Positions 44,786-56,466 of a stretch of DNA of 64,000 nucleotides are shown here, piece by piece (positions within the stretch are counted from its first letter, which is position 1; each line of letters begins with the position of its first letter). The notes under the pieces were generated by a model that did not search any database, was not told the origin of the DNA, and worked only from the letters and a program-made list of their open reading frames with translations. The position numbers were made by a program, and so were the translations under genes. The stretch is from Pisolithus tinctorius (Eukaryota; Basidiomycota; Agaricomycetes; Boletales; Pisolithaceae), in the NCBI GenBank assembly GCA_024663395.1, contig JANFAH010000004.1, forward strand, positions 744,001 to 808,000, given 5' to 3'.

Positions 44786-47113
44786 ATGCAGTCGGCTACT
44801 CGTCCAACGTCGCGCGCAGTGGCCTCTCCAAACCCAAGGTCGAACCCAGTGAATACCCAGACAAAATTGATAGACACCGTTCAAGGTCGTATCCTGTGCC
44901 TCGCAGACATTCGCGGTCATTTGTCTGCTCTCAATGATCTCGCTCGCGAAACCAATGCCAAGGCCATCATTCATACAGGGGGACTTTGGTTTCTTCGGTC
45001 TGTTCAGTGCAGGAAATGCTATGTTTTTGTGTCTAACAACAATACCGTTACAGAGAGTCAAAGTATAGCGCGTATCAGTGACCGCACCCTTCGACACCTC
45101 ACGATGTACTCTCCCCTTCTTTCAACAAGCCAGAGAGACCAGCTCCTTGCTACCGACAATATTCCATCCACCATCCGCACGACAGTAGACATCTCCCTAA
45201 TTTCAGAATTCCCACTTCTCCTGTCCGGCCAGATAAAACTCCAAGTACCCGTATTCACTGTCTGGGGCGCTTGTGAGGACGTCGTTATCCTGGAAAAATT
45301 CCGTACTGGTTCCTATTCGATCGATAACCTACACGTGCTCGACGAAGTCACAACACGTTGCCTCGATGTGGGTGGCATCAAATTGCGGCTTCTCGGCCTT
45401 GGGGGTGCCCTCGTGTCACACAAGATGTTTGACAACGGCGACGGAAACGCTACTATCGCTGGTGGTCAAGGTACAATGTGGGCCACCGCGTTGCAGATCG
45501 GAGAGCTCGTCGATACCGCCCAGCGGATTTTCGATCCTACCGAAACTCGAGTCCTGGTCTCCCATACCAGCCCTGGCCGGGAAGGCATCATTGCCCAACT
45601 CGCTCTCGTTCTGAAAGCGGATCTTACTATTTCTGCTGGCCTTCACTTCCGCTACGCAAGCTCCTATAACGAGTTCAGCGTCCAAACGGACTTCGAAGGG
45701 CTTCCGTCGCAAACTCGCCGTCGGAAAGGAGGGCTTCGATAAAGTTTGGGATACTGTGAAGGCACAAGTTGATGCCGTTGTTGATGACCACCAGCGAATT
45801 TTGCTTGATAAGGCACTCTCGGTCATCGAGCGGGTTCCGTCACTTCAACCTCCGCCAGGCGCTACAAGCTGCTACTAGTGAAGAACCGGCTTGGAAAAAT
45901 TGCTGGAACTGGAATCTATGTGACGCAGCTTTTGGTTCCCTTGTTCTAGACATCAAGGAAGGCAGGATCAGTGCAGAATTAAAGAGTCAAGGTTAGTTTT
46001 ACGCCTTTTCCTTCTTGGCAGCTCTTATCGTTCTTTACTTGCCATAGGTTTCAACTACGCCTATCGCCGCACTGCGACTGGTAACGTTGCACAAACCCCT
46101 AATTCTGCCGTGTCTTCATTGTCCAACACCACTCCGCCTACCAAGGGGCCGACACCTGCTCCTATGGAGAAGCCTGCTTCCCCCATGCCCAAGGAGGTCA
46201 AGTCTCCTCTCGCTGGCTACTTCTCCACTAATATCAGGCAAGGAGACACCCAAGGACTCGCAGATCAAGACCAACGGAACTACGACGCCCTCAGGCCCGC
46301 CTTCTGAGAAGGCTGACAGGGGGGGATATAAGCGGAATCAGAGAAGGGATAGGAAAGACCGGGAGCGTCCTGAGCGGGAAACAAAGGAACAGGAGAGGGA
46401 GTCCACTGAAGAGAAGACAGACGCAGCAGCCCCGGCAACCGTACCTGATTCCCAGCCAGCGGTGGTACAATCTGGGAAGGCTACTCCAGTGCCGGATGAT
46501 GGTGTGACAACCGATGGATTGGAGGGTGGACTCAAGTCACCACTCACGGATAGCACGGGGGCGAGAACTCCCACGTCGAGGCGCCCTTTCAGACATCCTC
46601 ACACGCTCTTTCTCCGTTTTTCTGGACCATTAAGTGAAGCTGACATCCAAGAATTCTTCGGGGGCGAGGAAGCAGGGGTGGGTACTTTGACCTTGACCTT
46701 GGTGTATGGAGAAACTTGACTTTGAAAACCTCATAGATTTCGCGGGTAAACATTCCTCAACCCTTCCACAATCGAGGCCACAGGATAGCATACGTTGAAT
46801 TTGCAGATGAAGACAAAATGAAAGCAGGACTTGAGAAGAACAACGAGGTCCGTCAACTTCTTTCCAAATGGTGATTCATTGCATATAACCACTCCGCTTT
46901 CAGAAAATCAAAGACATGACGATTGAAGTCAAGATTGCCCACGATCGTGGAGAGGGTGGCGAGAGGGGAAGAGGTGGACCGAGAGGTCGTGGTAGGGGTG
47001 GATATGCATCGCGAGCGCTCGGAGCTGCTGGCATGTCAAAACGCAATGGTGACGCACGTGGCGGCTCAGCTGACAACACGAAGACGGGAGGGGATAATGC
47101 ATCAACGACCTAG
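44786..47113 (+). CDS. DUF2433 phosphoesterase-like protein with C-terminal RRM, frame breaks as read
   Basis: Conserved fungal protein of unknown role, joining a calcineurin-like phosphoesterase domain to an RNA-binding tail. Start MQSATRPTSRAVASPNPRS at 44786. The metallophosphatase part has ILCLADIRGHLSALNDLA and IIHTG, then VPVFTVWGACEDV, GLGGALVSHKMFDNGDGN, LVSHTSPGREGI and SAGLHFRYA. The DUF2433 hallmark WKNCWNWNLCDAAFGSLVLD is near 45895. The tail has a charged KRNQRRDRKDRERPERE run, RRM-like HTLFLRFSGPLSEADIQEFF and HRIAYVEFADEDKMKAGL, then an RGG end. Four places need a frame change without a splice site: a G5 run at 44978-44982, GGG at 45698-45700, near 45870 and near 46240. Either this copy is decaying or the sequence has small indel errors. 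Confidence 0.8.
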
Positions 47114-47533
47114 GGCATCAATCCGGTTTTCACGGGTACGTGGGATGAGGTTTGGACGCGGTAGAGACGAGGAATTTGGGCAGGTGTTACTTTTTTTTTT
47201 TTGACGACTCTGGCATGCCGTTTATCACCCTGTTCACATTCACTTTGTGTTGTCATCCTTTTTTCCCCTTCTCTTTCACTCAAGCCTTATAATTCTCGAG
47301 CACATTCTTTGTGTGTTTGATCCGTTATGCTCGTCTTGGGTACTGTACACGCACTTGCCCAGATAATTTGTTGCATTGTGTGAAAACCACCTGATTATGT
47401 AAGGAGCATTGTAGAGCTGATCACGTGATGATATATTCCCCCAATAAAATTGGTCATATCTTTTCCAAGGGCTGCCAAGTTTTTGCTGTTCTCCCAGCTG
47501 CCAGAATTTTGCTGCTGCTTTTTCACGCTGACC
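47114..47533. other. Intergenic, no gene seen
   Basis: 420 bp between the DUF2433 stop and NSR1. It contains a T12 run near 47191-47202 and many pyrimidine tracts, which fit a 3' flank followed by the NSR1 promoter. Confidence 0.5.
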
Positions 47534-49653
47534 ATGGGCAAATCAAGTAAAAAAGCAGGCAAGCCAACTACTACTGGCTCGGACAGCAAAAAGGCGACGA
47601 CGAAGAAGCCTGCTGCCAAGGACAGCAAGGCCGAGTCAAAGTCGAAACCGGTCCCTGCAACCTCGAAGGAGATTCTCGCCAAAGCTGCGGTATGTAATGG
47701 GTTCTTATTACAGCGCGCGTGCGTAGGGGAAACGTCGTGCTGACTGTGGATCGATGGCCGTAGAAACTAGCTAAGGCGGCGGCAGCCAAGATACCGCAGA
47801 AAAAAGAAGATTCTTCGAGTGAGGAAAGCTCCGACGACGATGAGGATGAGGCTACTCCTCCCCCCAAACCTGTGGCACCTCCCAAAACGGAGAAGAAAAA
47901 ACCACTCAAAAAAACTTCCGAGTCCTCATCAGACTCGTCTTCATCCAACGAAGACAGCGACAGCGACAGCTCGTCATCAGAAGAAGAAAAGTCCAAATCG
48001 ACCCGGATCAAGCTCAGTGCCAAGGCCAGCTCTTCGGAATCGTCAGATGACAGCTCTAGCGATGAGGAACCTGCACCTCCTAGTTCTGCTGCTGTAAAAT
48101 CAGCACCCAAAAAGCAACCCCCTGCTCCATCCGACTCGGAATCATCTGATGAGTCCTCGGAGAGTGAAAGCGAGAAAAAACCCGTGAAAATTTCCCCATC
48201 GAAAAAAGTCGCTCTTGCCAAGAAGGCGTCGTCATCATCTTCCGAGTCGGAAGAATCTTCGTCATCGGATGAGGAGGATTCCCCGGCTGTCCCTGAACCG
48301 AAGAAGGGAAAAGTGGCATCATCGAGCGAGGAGAGCGACTCCGATAGTGAAGAGGAGAGCAATGACTCCGAAAGCGAAGTGCCAAGTATGTGTCCCTCGA
48401 TCTTCATCTGTTCAGTTGATTTATTTCATGCAACCAGGCAAGCAGACAAAACCTGCTGCTGTTGCATCACCCAAAAAAAACTCTGCAAATGCTGTTGCAA
48501 ACGGCAAACTGAAGGCAAACGGCAAGGCAGAGGAGTCATCAAGTGACGAAAGCGATTCCGACAGCAGCGGGTCCGAAGAGTCGGAAGACGAGGACGAGGA
48601 CGTCGAAATGGCCGAAGCACCCCCTCCAGCGACGAGTAAGTACCTCCTTCCCTTACCATCATGAGATCTTTTTTTGCTTATTTGTGTCCGTGCGTAGCTA
48701 CTAGTAACAAGCGCAAGGCGGAAACTCAATCCGCTGCTCCCCCCAAAAAGGTCAAGCTCGCAGATGGTGCAGCAGAACCCTCCGCCGACCAAGAAACCAA
48801 GAGCGTTTTCGTCGGAAAACTCTCATGGAACGTTGACAACGACTGGCTCGCACAAGAATTCTCCTCTTGTGGCGAAGTTGAGTCCGCGTCCGTTCAGATG
48901 GACCGCACGACTGGCCGGTCACGTGGGTTTGGCTATGTACACTTCAAATCGGTAGATGCGGTCGAGAAAGCGCTGGCAATGGATGGCAAGGAAATTGATG
49001 GACGTCCTATCCGCGTCGACAAGAGCAGTTCTCCAGACAAGAAAGCGTCCGCAGACAAACGGGCGCAAGCGTTTGGCGACAAGCAAAGTCCGCCATCCAG
49101 CGTTCTCTTTGTGGGTAACCTGAGCTTCAATGCGACCGAGGACGGTTTGTGGGAGACGTTCGGCGAGCACGGGGATGTCAAGAGCGTTCGGATACCCACG
49201 GAGCGTGAGACGGGTAGACCGAAAGGATTTGCCTATGTTGAATTCAGCGACACTGAAGCGGCCAAGAAGGCTTATGAAGCACTCAATGGCTTTGAGTTTG
49301 ATGGCCGGGCCGTGCGACTAGATTTCTCTCAGCCAAGAGATGCGGCAGGCGGACGTGGCGGCGGACCGGTGAGTAGTAGACTGATCATCAGGGTTTATGG
49401 ATGTTCACTAAGTGTTGTTATACAGGGTGACCGTGGCCGTGGTCGTGGACGAGGAACTGACCGCGGCTGGCGTGGCAGGGGTGGTGGCGGTGGGTTTGAC
49501 CGTGGTGGAAGGGGTGGTGGTGGGTTTGATCGCGGCGGAAGGGGTGGTGGTGGATTTGGCCGTGGTGGGAGAGGCGGCGACAGAGGACGAGGACGAGGAG
49601 GCGCGCGGACCGGTACCATTGCAGCGTTCGAGGGGCAGAAAATCACGTTCTGA
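47534..49653 (+). CDS. NSR1: Nucleolin-like nucleolar protein, NSR1/Gar2
   Basis: Needed for pre-rRNA processing and 40S assembly in the nucleolus. The start at 47534 (GACCATGGGC) gives MGKSSKKAGKPTTTGSDSKK. An N-terminal region of about 330 residues alternates acidic serine tracts, likely CK2 sites (DSDSDSSSSEEE type), with basic blocks. RRM1 has SVFVGKLSWNVDNDWLAQEF (RNP2) and SRGFGYVHF (RNP1). RRM2 has SVLFVGNLSFNATEDGLWE and PKGFAYVEF. A GAR tail of repeated RGGRGGGGFDR follows and it ends GTIAAFEGQKITF at 49653. Introns lie near 47692-47763, 48388-48437, 48636-48698 and 49370-49425. Everything expected for the family is present. Confidence 0.95.
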
Positions 49654-50452
49654 TCTATTCCGTTTCCTCCTCTTTCCCCGCCCATGCTTGAATGAATTTG
49701 GCTTCCGTGCATATATGATGCACACGCACTTCATGCCTATTTGTTTTGTTTCGCATATTCTCATATGCAAGTTCGAGCAGCCCACGCTGGTGTGTCATAG
49801 CTTACTGTGATCTACGTAGAGTGCCTTTCGGCTGGAGGTACTATAGGGCAACATTACTTGCTCAATGTTCTCGCTCTGGAAGAGTGATGATCGCTTTGAC
49901 GCGTAGGCAGTATGATATGACCACAGAAATATGTCGGTCTCTCGCAAGTTTCCCGTCTCTCACCGCGAAACCGCCATGTACACGTCGAGAGGTGTCAACT
50001 GGCAACTTGGGTGGTGATCACTATAATATTCTCCATAGTAACATGCTAGTTATTACCTAACCGTAAAGCTGCAAGGTCCTGGCGGGCAACGCCGCCACCA
50101 GGTCCAGTCCCAGGAGAAAGGAATCGTCCTTGTTGCCTGTGGTGTATGTCATCAGACGTACCTCTTTCGTTACCTAGACCATCTGGTATTAAGTAGATTA
50201 ACCAATGAGCTGAGGAACACATTTGGGGGGATTTGCAGAAGATTTGTGACAGCGACACCTACAGTATTGCCCAAGTTGTCACCAGTAGCCCGGCCCGCCA
50301 TAAACACAAATCAAAAAAAAAGAAACTGCTACACAAGGGGGGCATCAGCATAAATAAGGTGCGTACTTAAGTAGGTGGGTAGGTAGATGTTATGTATTGA
50401 TATGTAGTACAGTTACTGTAAAAGAACAAACTTAAAATCAAAAAACAAGAAT
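49654..50452. other. Intergenic between convergent NSR1 and RIC8
   Basis: About 800 bp with short frames only. A T-rich stretch follows NSR1 and a poly-A/T-rich area lies near 50310-50450 before RIC8. Both 3' untranslated regions and terminators should be here. Confidence 0.5.
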
Positions 50453-52703
50453 TCACGACCCACCACTCCCCTTCTGCATAGCCTTCCGAATAGGATTCTG
50501 ACTGGGCGGTAACGCCCCAGACCTCTCAAGTCTATCGAACAACACGAACAGCTTCTCAGCCTCCCTTTCCTTCTCTTCCTCCGTCATATCGTTGGGCTCG
50601 CGTTCCTTGACGACCTGACCGGTTATGGGGTCGATAGGCATACCGTCCGAAGTCGTCATCTGGGGAGTCGAATCGGTTGGAGGTGGGCCGGTTGCGATAC
50701 CCTTGTTGAACAAGAACCCGGCGAAGTTGCCGTAGCCGAGCGTCGTGAGGTTCGTCGCTAAATTCAAAGTTAGCTATTCGTTACAACGGCGGAATGGGTT
50801 TTTTTTTTTTTGACCAAAACACTCACGATTAGAATCATACATCGCAAAGAACATTTCTCCTACGCATTTCCCCAAGCGATCATGATATACGCTCTGAAGA
50901 ACACGGAGACACCGTCCCAGGACGTCGTCCCGTCCTTCCAGCGGCGTAGTGCGGTCAAGGCTCTCAGGTACGAACCAGTTCCTTATTCTTAACTTGGCAT
51001 CTTCGTCTCCAAGACAGAACCGAGTGATCAAGAGAACGAACGGGGTGATGATATCGCCCATGGAGGACTCGTTCAAGGACCAATGACCTTGGAACCGATT
51101 CCGCACGACGGCTTCGTCGGGGTCGTGGTCGCCTTGGAAGAACGCTGCTAGAGTGCTATCGAGCAGTTCGCACGCGCGCATTGCTGTATCTGGCACGGCC
51201 ACCGGCGTTGTGGATCGAGAAGAGGAAGACCACGAGAATGATCGTCTCCCTGCGGCGAAGGCAGAGATTGCGCGATCGATTGCCCTGGTCTTTGGTTCCT
51301 TTTCCTTTTCCTTGGCGGCAGGAAGATTGGTATTGGTATCTGGACAGGGGGAACCGGACAACGATGAGGTCGCTGAGTCTGTCGGTGTCACTCGCGCTGG
51401 TGGAGTAGGAGGTTGTGAACCGAACCACAGAGTCCGATTGGAGGCATTGACGGGTATGATGATTAAAGCGTGAATAATATGTAGCATCGGGGGCACCAGT
51501 GGATGAGGTGATTGAGAAGGTAAACGGTGAAAAGCACGCAGAAGGGGAGGAATTAGGCTGAGGGGCATGGCGCCGTCAGCTCCAGCGAATCAAAGAGAAA
51601 GAGGAAGGGGAGACTTACCCATCCAGCCGAGGACTCCAGTAATCGGCCACGGTCCTATGGTCCTGCCCTGACGCTGCAACCTCGGGTGATTGAATTTCGG
51701 CATCCACGAGCTAGGGTATGATGAGCAAAAAGAGTTTACACGGTGGACATGCGGAAGGAAGGGCAAACCTTGGGGTAATGAACGCAAAGATTAAAGATAA
51801 GTTTAAGTAAATCAGTCATAGCGTCCTCGGGTGAGGTTCCGCTGACGGATTTTCCTGCTACCAAAGTGTGCAAGAGGTTGTCCATCTTGGTAGTTAGGAC
51901 ATCGATAGCCGTTTCCGAACAGGACGAGTTAGTGCGTTTGTTTTCCACCATCCACTGGATGAATGACGCAGCGGACAGGGATGAAGCGGTACAAAGGAAG
52001 AGAATTCTCGATGTAAGGTAGATCGTCTCGAGGGACGAGGATTTCTAATTAGGGTGTGCGTGCGTAAGACGACGTAAAATTCAGGGGGGCAAATGGTTAC
52101 CTGCAGTAAGTCGAGAGCGACATTTCCTCCGTTTACGTCCGAGCCGATGAAGGTGGTTCTGGCAGGCTCGATGAGAAGACAGGTATTTGCGATGCAACGC
52201 AAAGCGTTGTTCTCCTTCAAAGCCTCCACGTGGGGGGTGCTGGAGATGCTGAGCAAATGACGAAGATTTGCAGGGGACGCAAGTACGCCGGCAACTTGGG
52301 GCACTTTGCCCAAATCCTTGAGTTTGGGAAGAGCTACATCTACAGCACCTGGCAACACGATCAAGAACTCCATCCAAACGCCACAGACACAGACACGAAG
52401 ATGATGAAGTGGCGAAGTGGCATCACATACCTTGCTTGGATAGCCGAGATACGGTGCCGTCGATCAGAGCAGCTTTGAGGTCATCGAGAATGAGCTGGGC
52501 AAGTGCCTTTGATGCGGGGATGTCGTGAGGATCTATATTATACGAACCGGAGAGGTAATAGTCTGAGTTGCAAGGCGGGGACCGGGACGAGATTTACGAG
52601 AGAATGCATTACCGATGGCTCTGAAAGCAGCGATGACGTCTGAGGTGGGCGCAGAAAGAGGCAGAGAGACGTAAGGTTGAATCGCAGGACTCAGGTTGGA
52701 CAT
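50453..52703 (-). CDS. RIC8: Ric8/synembryn, G-alpha chaperone and exchange factor
   Basis: Cytosolic armadillo-type protein that folds and activates heterotrimeric G-alpha subunits. Start MSNLSPAIQPYVSLPLS at 52703. Helical-repeat sequence follows: PGAVDVALPKLKDLGKVPQV, LRHLLSISSTPHVEALKEN, ALRCIANTCLLIEPARTTF, LETIYLTSRILFLCTA. Then come IDVLTTKMDNLLHTL, LLKLIFNLCVHYPK, LIPPLLRAFHRLPSQSPHPL and MGDIITPFVLLITRFCLGD. The C-terminus has the synembryn signature TTLGYGNFAGFLFNKGI, DPITGQVV and EEKEREAEKLFVLFDRLER. It ends AMQKGSGGS at 50453. About 560-600 residues in seven to eight exons. Confidence 0.93.
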
Positions 52704-52973
52704 GATATGTAGTATGCGAAAAGAAGAAAAAAGAGAAGACACAAGTGTTTTATTTTATATTTAACAGCAGTAGTAATGGCCCGCACCCTGTCACCACCGT
52801 ACAGCCTCGCTGCCTGTCTGCCGTGATAGCAATTTGCAAAGCTAATGTGTTGTTGGCAAGGGCTCGCGATCCTAATACATACAAACATGCACAAACACTC
52901 CGTCTCTTCTGTCTCGCCCGCATTCGGAATACTCGACGACCGATGCAGTCGACAGGCCGTCTGCTGTCTGAGC

Positions 52974-53302
52974 ATGTGCACAGGCCTCTCATTCGCTTCA
53001 TCGGAAAGCGTGTCTGGTCATCCCGTACGTCCCTTCTCGTCGTTCCAGTCACGTGAGGCGTCATATCTCTCCAGCTGGCGCGGGTCAGCCGCATCCCGCC
53101 GGTCCGGCGAAACAACCACCAAATGCCAAACACAAGTCTGTCTTCCAACACTACTGGGAGGCCCCACCCCGTCTATGGAATCCCCGCTACCACAACCTCG
53201 AGCAAGCAGAAATAGATGCAATCCAGGTAGGTTACCGACAACGTAATACTTCAAGACAGACGCTGACTGGCTCTTCAGAGCGGTGGTGCTTCGTTACATT
53301 GA
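52974..53302 (+). CDS. Small uncharacterised protein, ~84 aa
   Basis: The model has three exons: 52974-53051 (ending after FSSFQS), 53074-53226 and 53273-53302. The spliced product begins MCTGLSFASSESVSGHP, continues AKHKSVFQHYWEAPPRLWNP, then YHNLEQAEIDAIQ, and ends SGGASLH. The WEAPPRLW...EIDAI..GGA pattern looks like a conserved fungal mini-protein, but I cannot name the family. The Ser/Arg-containing N-terminus could be a mitochondrial presequence. An alternative start at 52943 reads a different frame (MQSTGRLLSEHVHR) and would need another splice. Divergent from RIC8 and convergent with SCL1, whose stop lies 64 bp away. Confidence 0.55.
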
Positions 53303-53366
53303 TACTCAAATCTTGCTAGATGAATGAATCTGTAAATTGATTGTATACCCTTACACTATTCTTCAC

Positions 53367-54508
53367 TCAATCTTTCTCTGCATATGCTAGTAAGTGATGC
53401 TCGACTTCCGCCTCACCCATCACTCGCCAAAGTCCTCTCGTCTTTGGATTTTCATCGTCCGACGTCGAAGCAATCCCTATCTCTATTTCTCCGGGTTTGT
53501 AATCCGTCGCGTGAACAGTCGACATGGCTTCTATGGCAATCTGCGACATGATCAGTCGCTTTGAGCGTCGTGACACGGTTGAGATAGCAGTGACTCGTAC
53601 CTCTATCACCTCATCACGGCTAAGTGCCTTGCTTGCACCTGCAGGATCGTCAGCACCCTTCCCGTTATCCAATTTCTTCCACTTCTTCTCAAGGTGATTC
53701 ATTGCCTCTTGTTGCTTCTGTCCCGCAGCAGTGGCATGGAACCCCACAAAGTATCCTGCTGGATCGAGCTTAAAACATTGCGGTCCGCAGTCGGGATCGA
53801 TCCCAATCAGAACCATAGCTGGGGAGGGAGAGGCACAAATGTACACCGTTAACACTCCTGTTTCGTTGCCAGTCCGCGCACAGAAACACATACAAATACC
53901 CAATGGCCGCATGCCAGCCCGTTGTGTGTAAACTTGATTGATATTCGCCATTCGTCTTGCCAATGCGTCAGGAGTGATTTCATAACCGTACTTGTACCGC
54001 CAATCTGCAGCTTCCTTTTGAGCACGGAATACCTGCGCCTTGGCGTCAGCTGCATATGCATCAGTTCAACAAATCTACACAATATCGATAGCGCAGCGCA
54101 GCTCACCCGTCAAACCGGTCATCACACACCCAATAGTCGGGGTAATACTGTGGAGATGCGTGACAGACGACGCATCGATGAGCTTGTCCTGCCGATTGCG
54201 TCAGTGCCCGGTCACAAGTACGAATAATACGTGCGTACGGGGACTTTCTTCTGCGTGATGACTACGGATGTATCCTTGCCTCTTACAGCAACGGCAGTGT
54301 GTCCAGAACCGGTGATGGCCTTGAACGCATACTCTGTTCCCGGTCAGGTAGTCAATCCATAATCACGTCTAAGACGCAGTTGCACGACGCACCGACTTGG
54401 TATAATCGGCCTTCCGGAGAGAATACAGTCAGAAATCTGCGAACCCATAAGTGGAAACTTTAGGTTGAACGTGCAGGGGGAATACCGGTCGTAGGATGTT
54501 CTTGACAT
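53367..54508 (-). CDS. SCL1: 20S proteasome subunit alpha-1
   Basis: Outer-ring subunit of the proteasome core. Exon 1 is MSRTSYDR from 54508. Exon 2 reads [14 protein letters not shown], the proteasome alpha signature, joined to [19 protein letters not shown]. Then come [32 protein letters not shown] with [47 protein letters not shown] and [24 protein letters not shown], the alpha-1 insert, and [14 protein letters not shown] form the end, stop at 53367. About 255 residues, normal. It lies head-to-tail behind SPT4 on the same strand. A partial pseudogene copy sits 7 kb away. Confidence 0.93.
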
Positions 54509-55130
54509 GGTTCCAAAGTGAGTCCAGCAATACGCGACGCGCAAGTGCTATCTGTGGTGTCACGCGGTCACTGTAACGCTGTAGCGCCCTTGTCACAAGC
54601 ACTACCTATAGGCGATCTAAGGGGCATTGTATACACGTTCGGTTTTTCCGACTCTCTGTAGCCCTCTCATGCACTGATTTCTCGCGACAATCACGACCGT
54701 CTTCGTTCCATTGTTCGACACGTACCACCGAGCAACACAACGAGGACGGTAGTACTTTTTAAAATAAACTCTTGCGACATTCCATAACATGTTCTGTCTG
54801 GAGTGCGGGCGGGCGGCCACAACTCATTTATTGATCTTGACCGACGAGGACACGCCGTCGACTTATACGGTATTGCTCAGTTTCAGCTGGATATTACAGT
54901 GACAACTCGCGATTTGTAGGAGTAACATACATGCATATCATGTCGAAAGCGACCGTCCACAATCGGTCCTGTGACATATGAGGCTTTGCACGAAGCAGCA
55001 TGAGCGATGCATTAGATGGCGTACATAGTATACATAGCAATACTACTCTGAAAAAAACGAAGTCAACGCCATTCTAAAGAAGCACAAAGATTATGGACGA
55101 ACAAGAGAGAAAGAAGGAGTGCTTGTAAGT
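54509..55130. other. SPT4 3' flank and SCL1 promoter
   Basis: 622 bp with no gene. Parts are shared with both duplicated segments: the interval near 54820-54930 aligns with 61085-61200 and, inverted, with about 8560-8750. No specific promoter element was recognised. Confidence 0.55.
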
Positions 55131-55624
55131 TTAGTCCTGATCCGTCTGGTCTCTCGGTCGATACTTGATGCTACGACTCTCGAGCTCTGCTTCTACGTCT
55201 TCCGGAACGCGACCTTTGACTCTTACTGCATACATCCCTCGTACGTATTTCGCTTTCGATGGAAAGGAAAAGAAAAGAAAATAGAAAATCCGTCAACAAC
55301 AGTACGGTGCAAACCAAAGTGGCAAACAAAACTCACACGTTCTCTGCCACCGTGCTACCCAACTCGACTCGGGATCGACGACGGCGATAATTCCGTCAAA
55401 GTAGGTGGTCGTGCAAACGGATATACGGTCCGTGGACCCCTTCATCTATTCCACGGAATAGTTTGAGGTCTCGTGAATAGGAAGAAACAACAAACACGCA
55501 CTTGCATAATTTCTTCACAGTTTGGGCATCCATTCTTCTTGAAGTCCGTTGGATGTTGGACGATGGAGCATAGCAAGCATGCCCGGAGATTTTTATATTT
55601 GCCCTGAGAGGGAATTGAAGCCAT
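55131..55624 (-). CDS. SPT4: Transcription elongation factor Spt4
   Basis: Partner of Spt5 in the DSIF complex that stabilises elongating RNA polymerase II. The start at 55624 gives MASIPSQGKYKNLRACLLC; an in-frame ATG 15 bases upstream is possible. The zinc site is CLLC plus CPNC. Exon 2 reads STDRISVCTTTYFDGIIAVV followed by DPESSWVARWQRT. Exon 3 reads SKYVRGMYAVRVKGRVPEDV and ends with IKYRPRDQTDQD at 55131. The two introns are about 63 bp (GTGCGT start) and about 100 bp (GTGAGT start). About 120 residues, the usual length. This is the only intact one of three copies in the window. Confidence 0.95.
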
Positions 55625-56466
55625 GATCGTCCAGGTCAAGGTCGTTAGGCGTTACTTAATTACATAAGCACACTGGAATGTTTGAGGAGATTAGCGGGCG
55701 CCAAATCAGCTTACCACTGTATCTCGTTCGTTTTCGCACTGCGTCTCTCTTTTTTCGGCAGGTTGCTACTCCTTGACAATAGCTCCCTGTCAATACCTGT
55801 TTCGTCTGAATGTGACAAGCGATTCAAGAGATATTGATGTTCCATGCTTTATAAGAAGGGCCGCCCCTGAGGCCATGCCATCGTATCTCGTGCATCCCTG
55901 CGCCGGCTCTCTCGCGAGTCCCGTCGCACATTCCCCTCACTGAACACTCTCTGGGGACATCTCGTTCGTCCAGCCCCTCACAGCAGCTGTCGAGATATGC
56001 CCATTTCTGTGTTCAGAAGGGTTATAAAGTGTTTTGGTGCATAACTTGTGATTAGATGGTCTGATTGTTTTAATTTCTTTTTCTCCGTGTGCGTCGAGGT
56101 GTTCCCTACAGCCCTCTGGAGTTTCATGCTGGTTGCCCAAGCTATTGACACTCGGGGGCACCCCAAGTGTACATTGTGAAAGTGCAGGTGTCTTATCTCG
56201 TCCGTTGTCACCAGCCCTCCCGCTTTTTTGGGGGGGCGGTACTACTCATCGAGGGCTTTTGAATGATATATTGGGTGTTGTGCTTGCTGCAGTGGATCTG
56301 GAGATATGCTCCATTTTGTAGTTAGAGACACCTTCGAGCTATTACAGACGATCATAACAATGACATGAAAAAAAAACAACATAACAACGGAGGCTAGCCA
56401 AACGACACAAAAGTTATCAGGTAAAGAGCAGAACAGAAATGGGGAAGCTTTCAGTAGGCTATATCA
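55625..56466. other. SPT4 upstream region and 3' flank of the G-domain gene
   Basis: About 840 bp with no supported gene. The first ~50 bp (to TTAATTACATAAGCACAC near 55670) is also present at both duplicated SPT4 copies, then the similarity stops. A G8 run lies near 56232. Confidence 0.5.

Noticed and set aside
47571..48407. 278-codon minus-strand frame opposite NSR1
   Set aside because: Complement of the serine/acidic repeats of NSR1; no independent support.
51153..51473. Plus-strand frame of 106 codons opposite RIC8
   Set aside because: It overlaps a well-supported Ric8 exon on the other strand and has no motif of its own.
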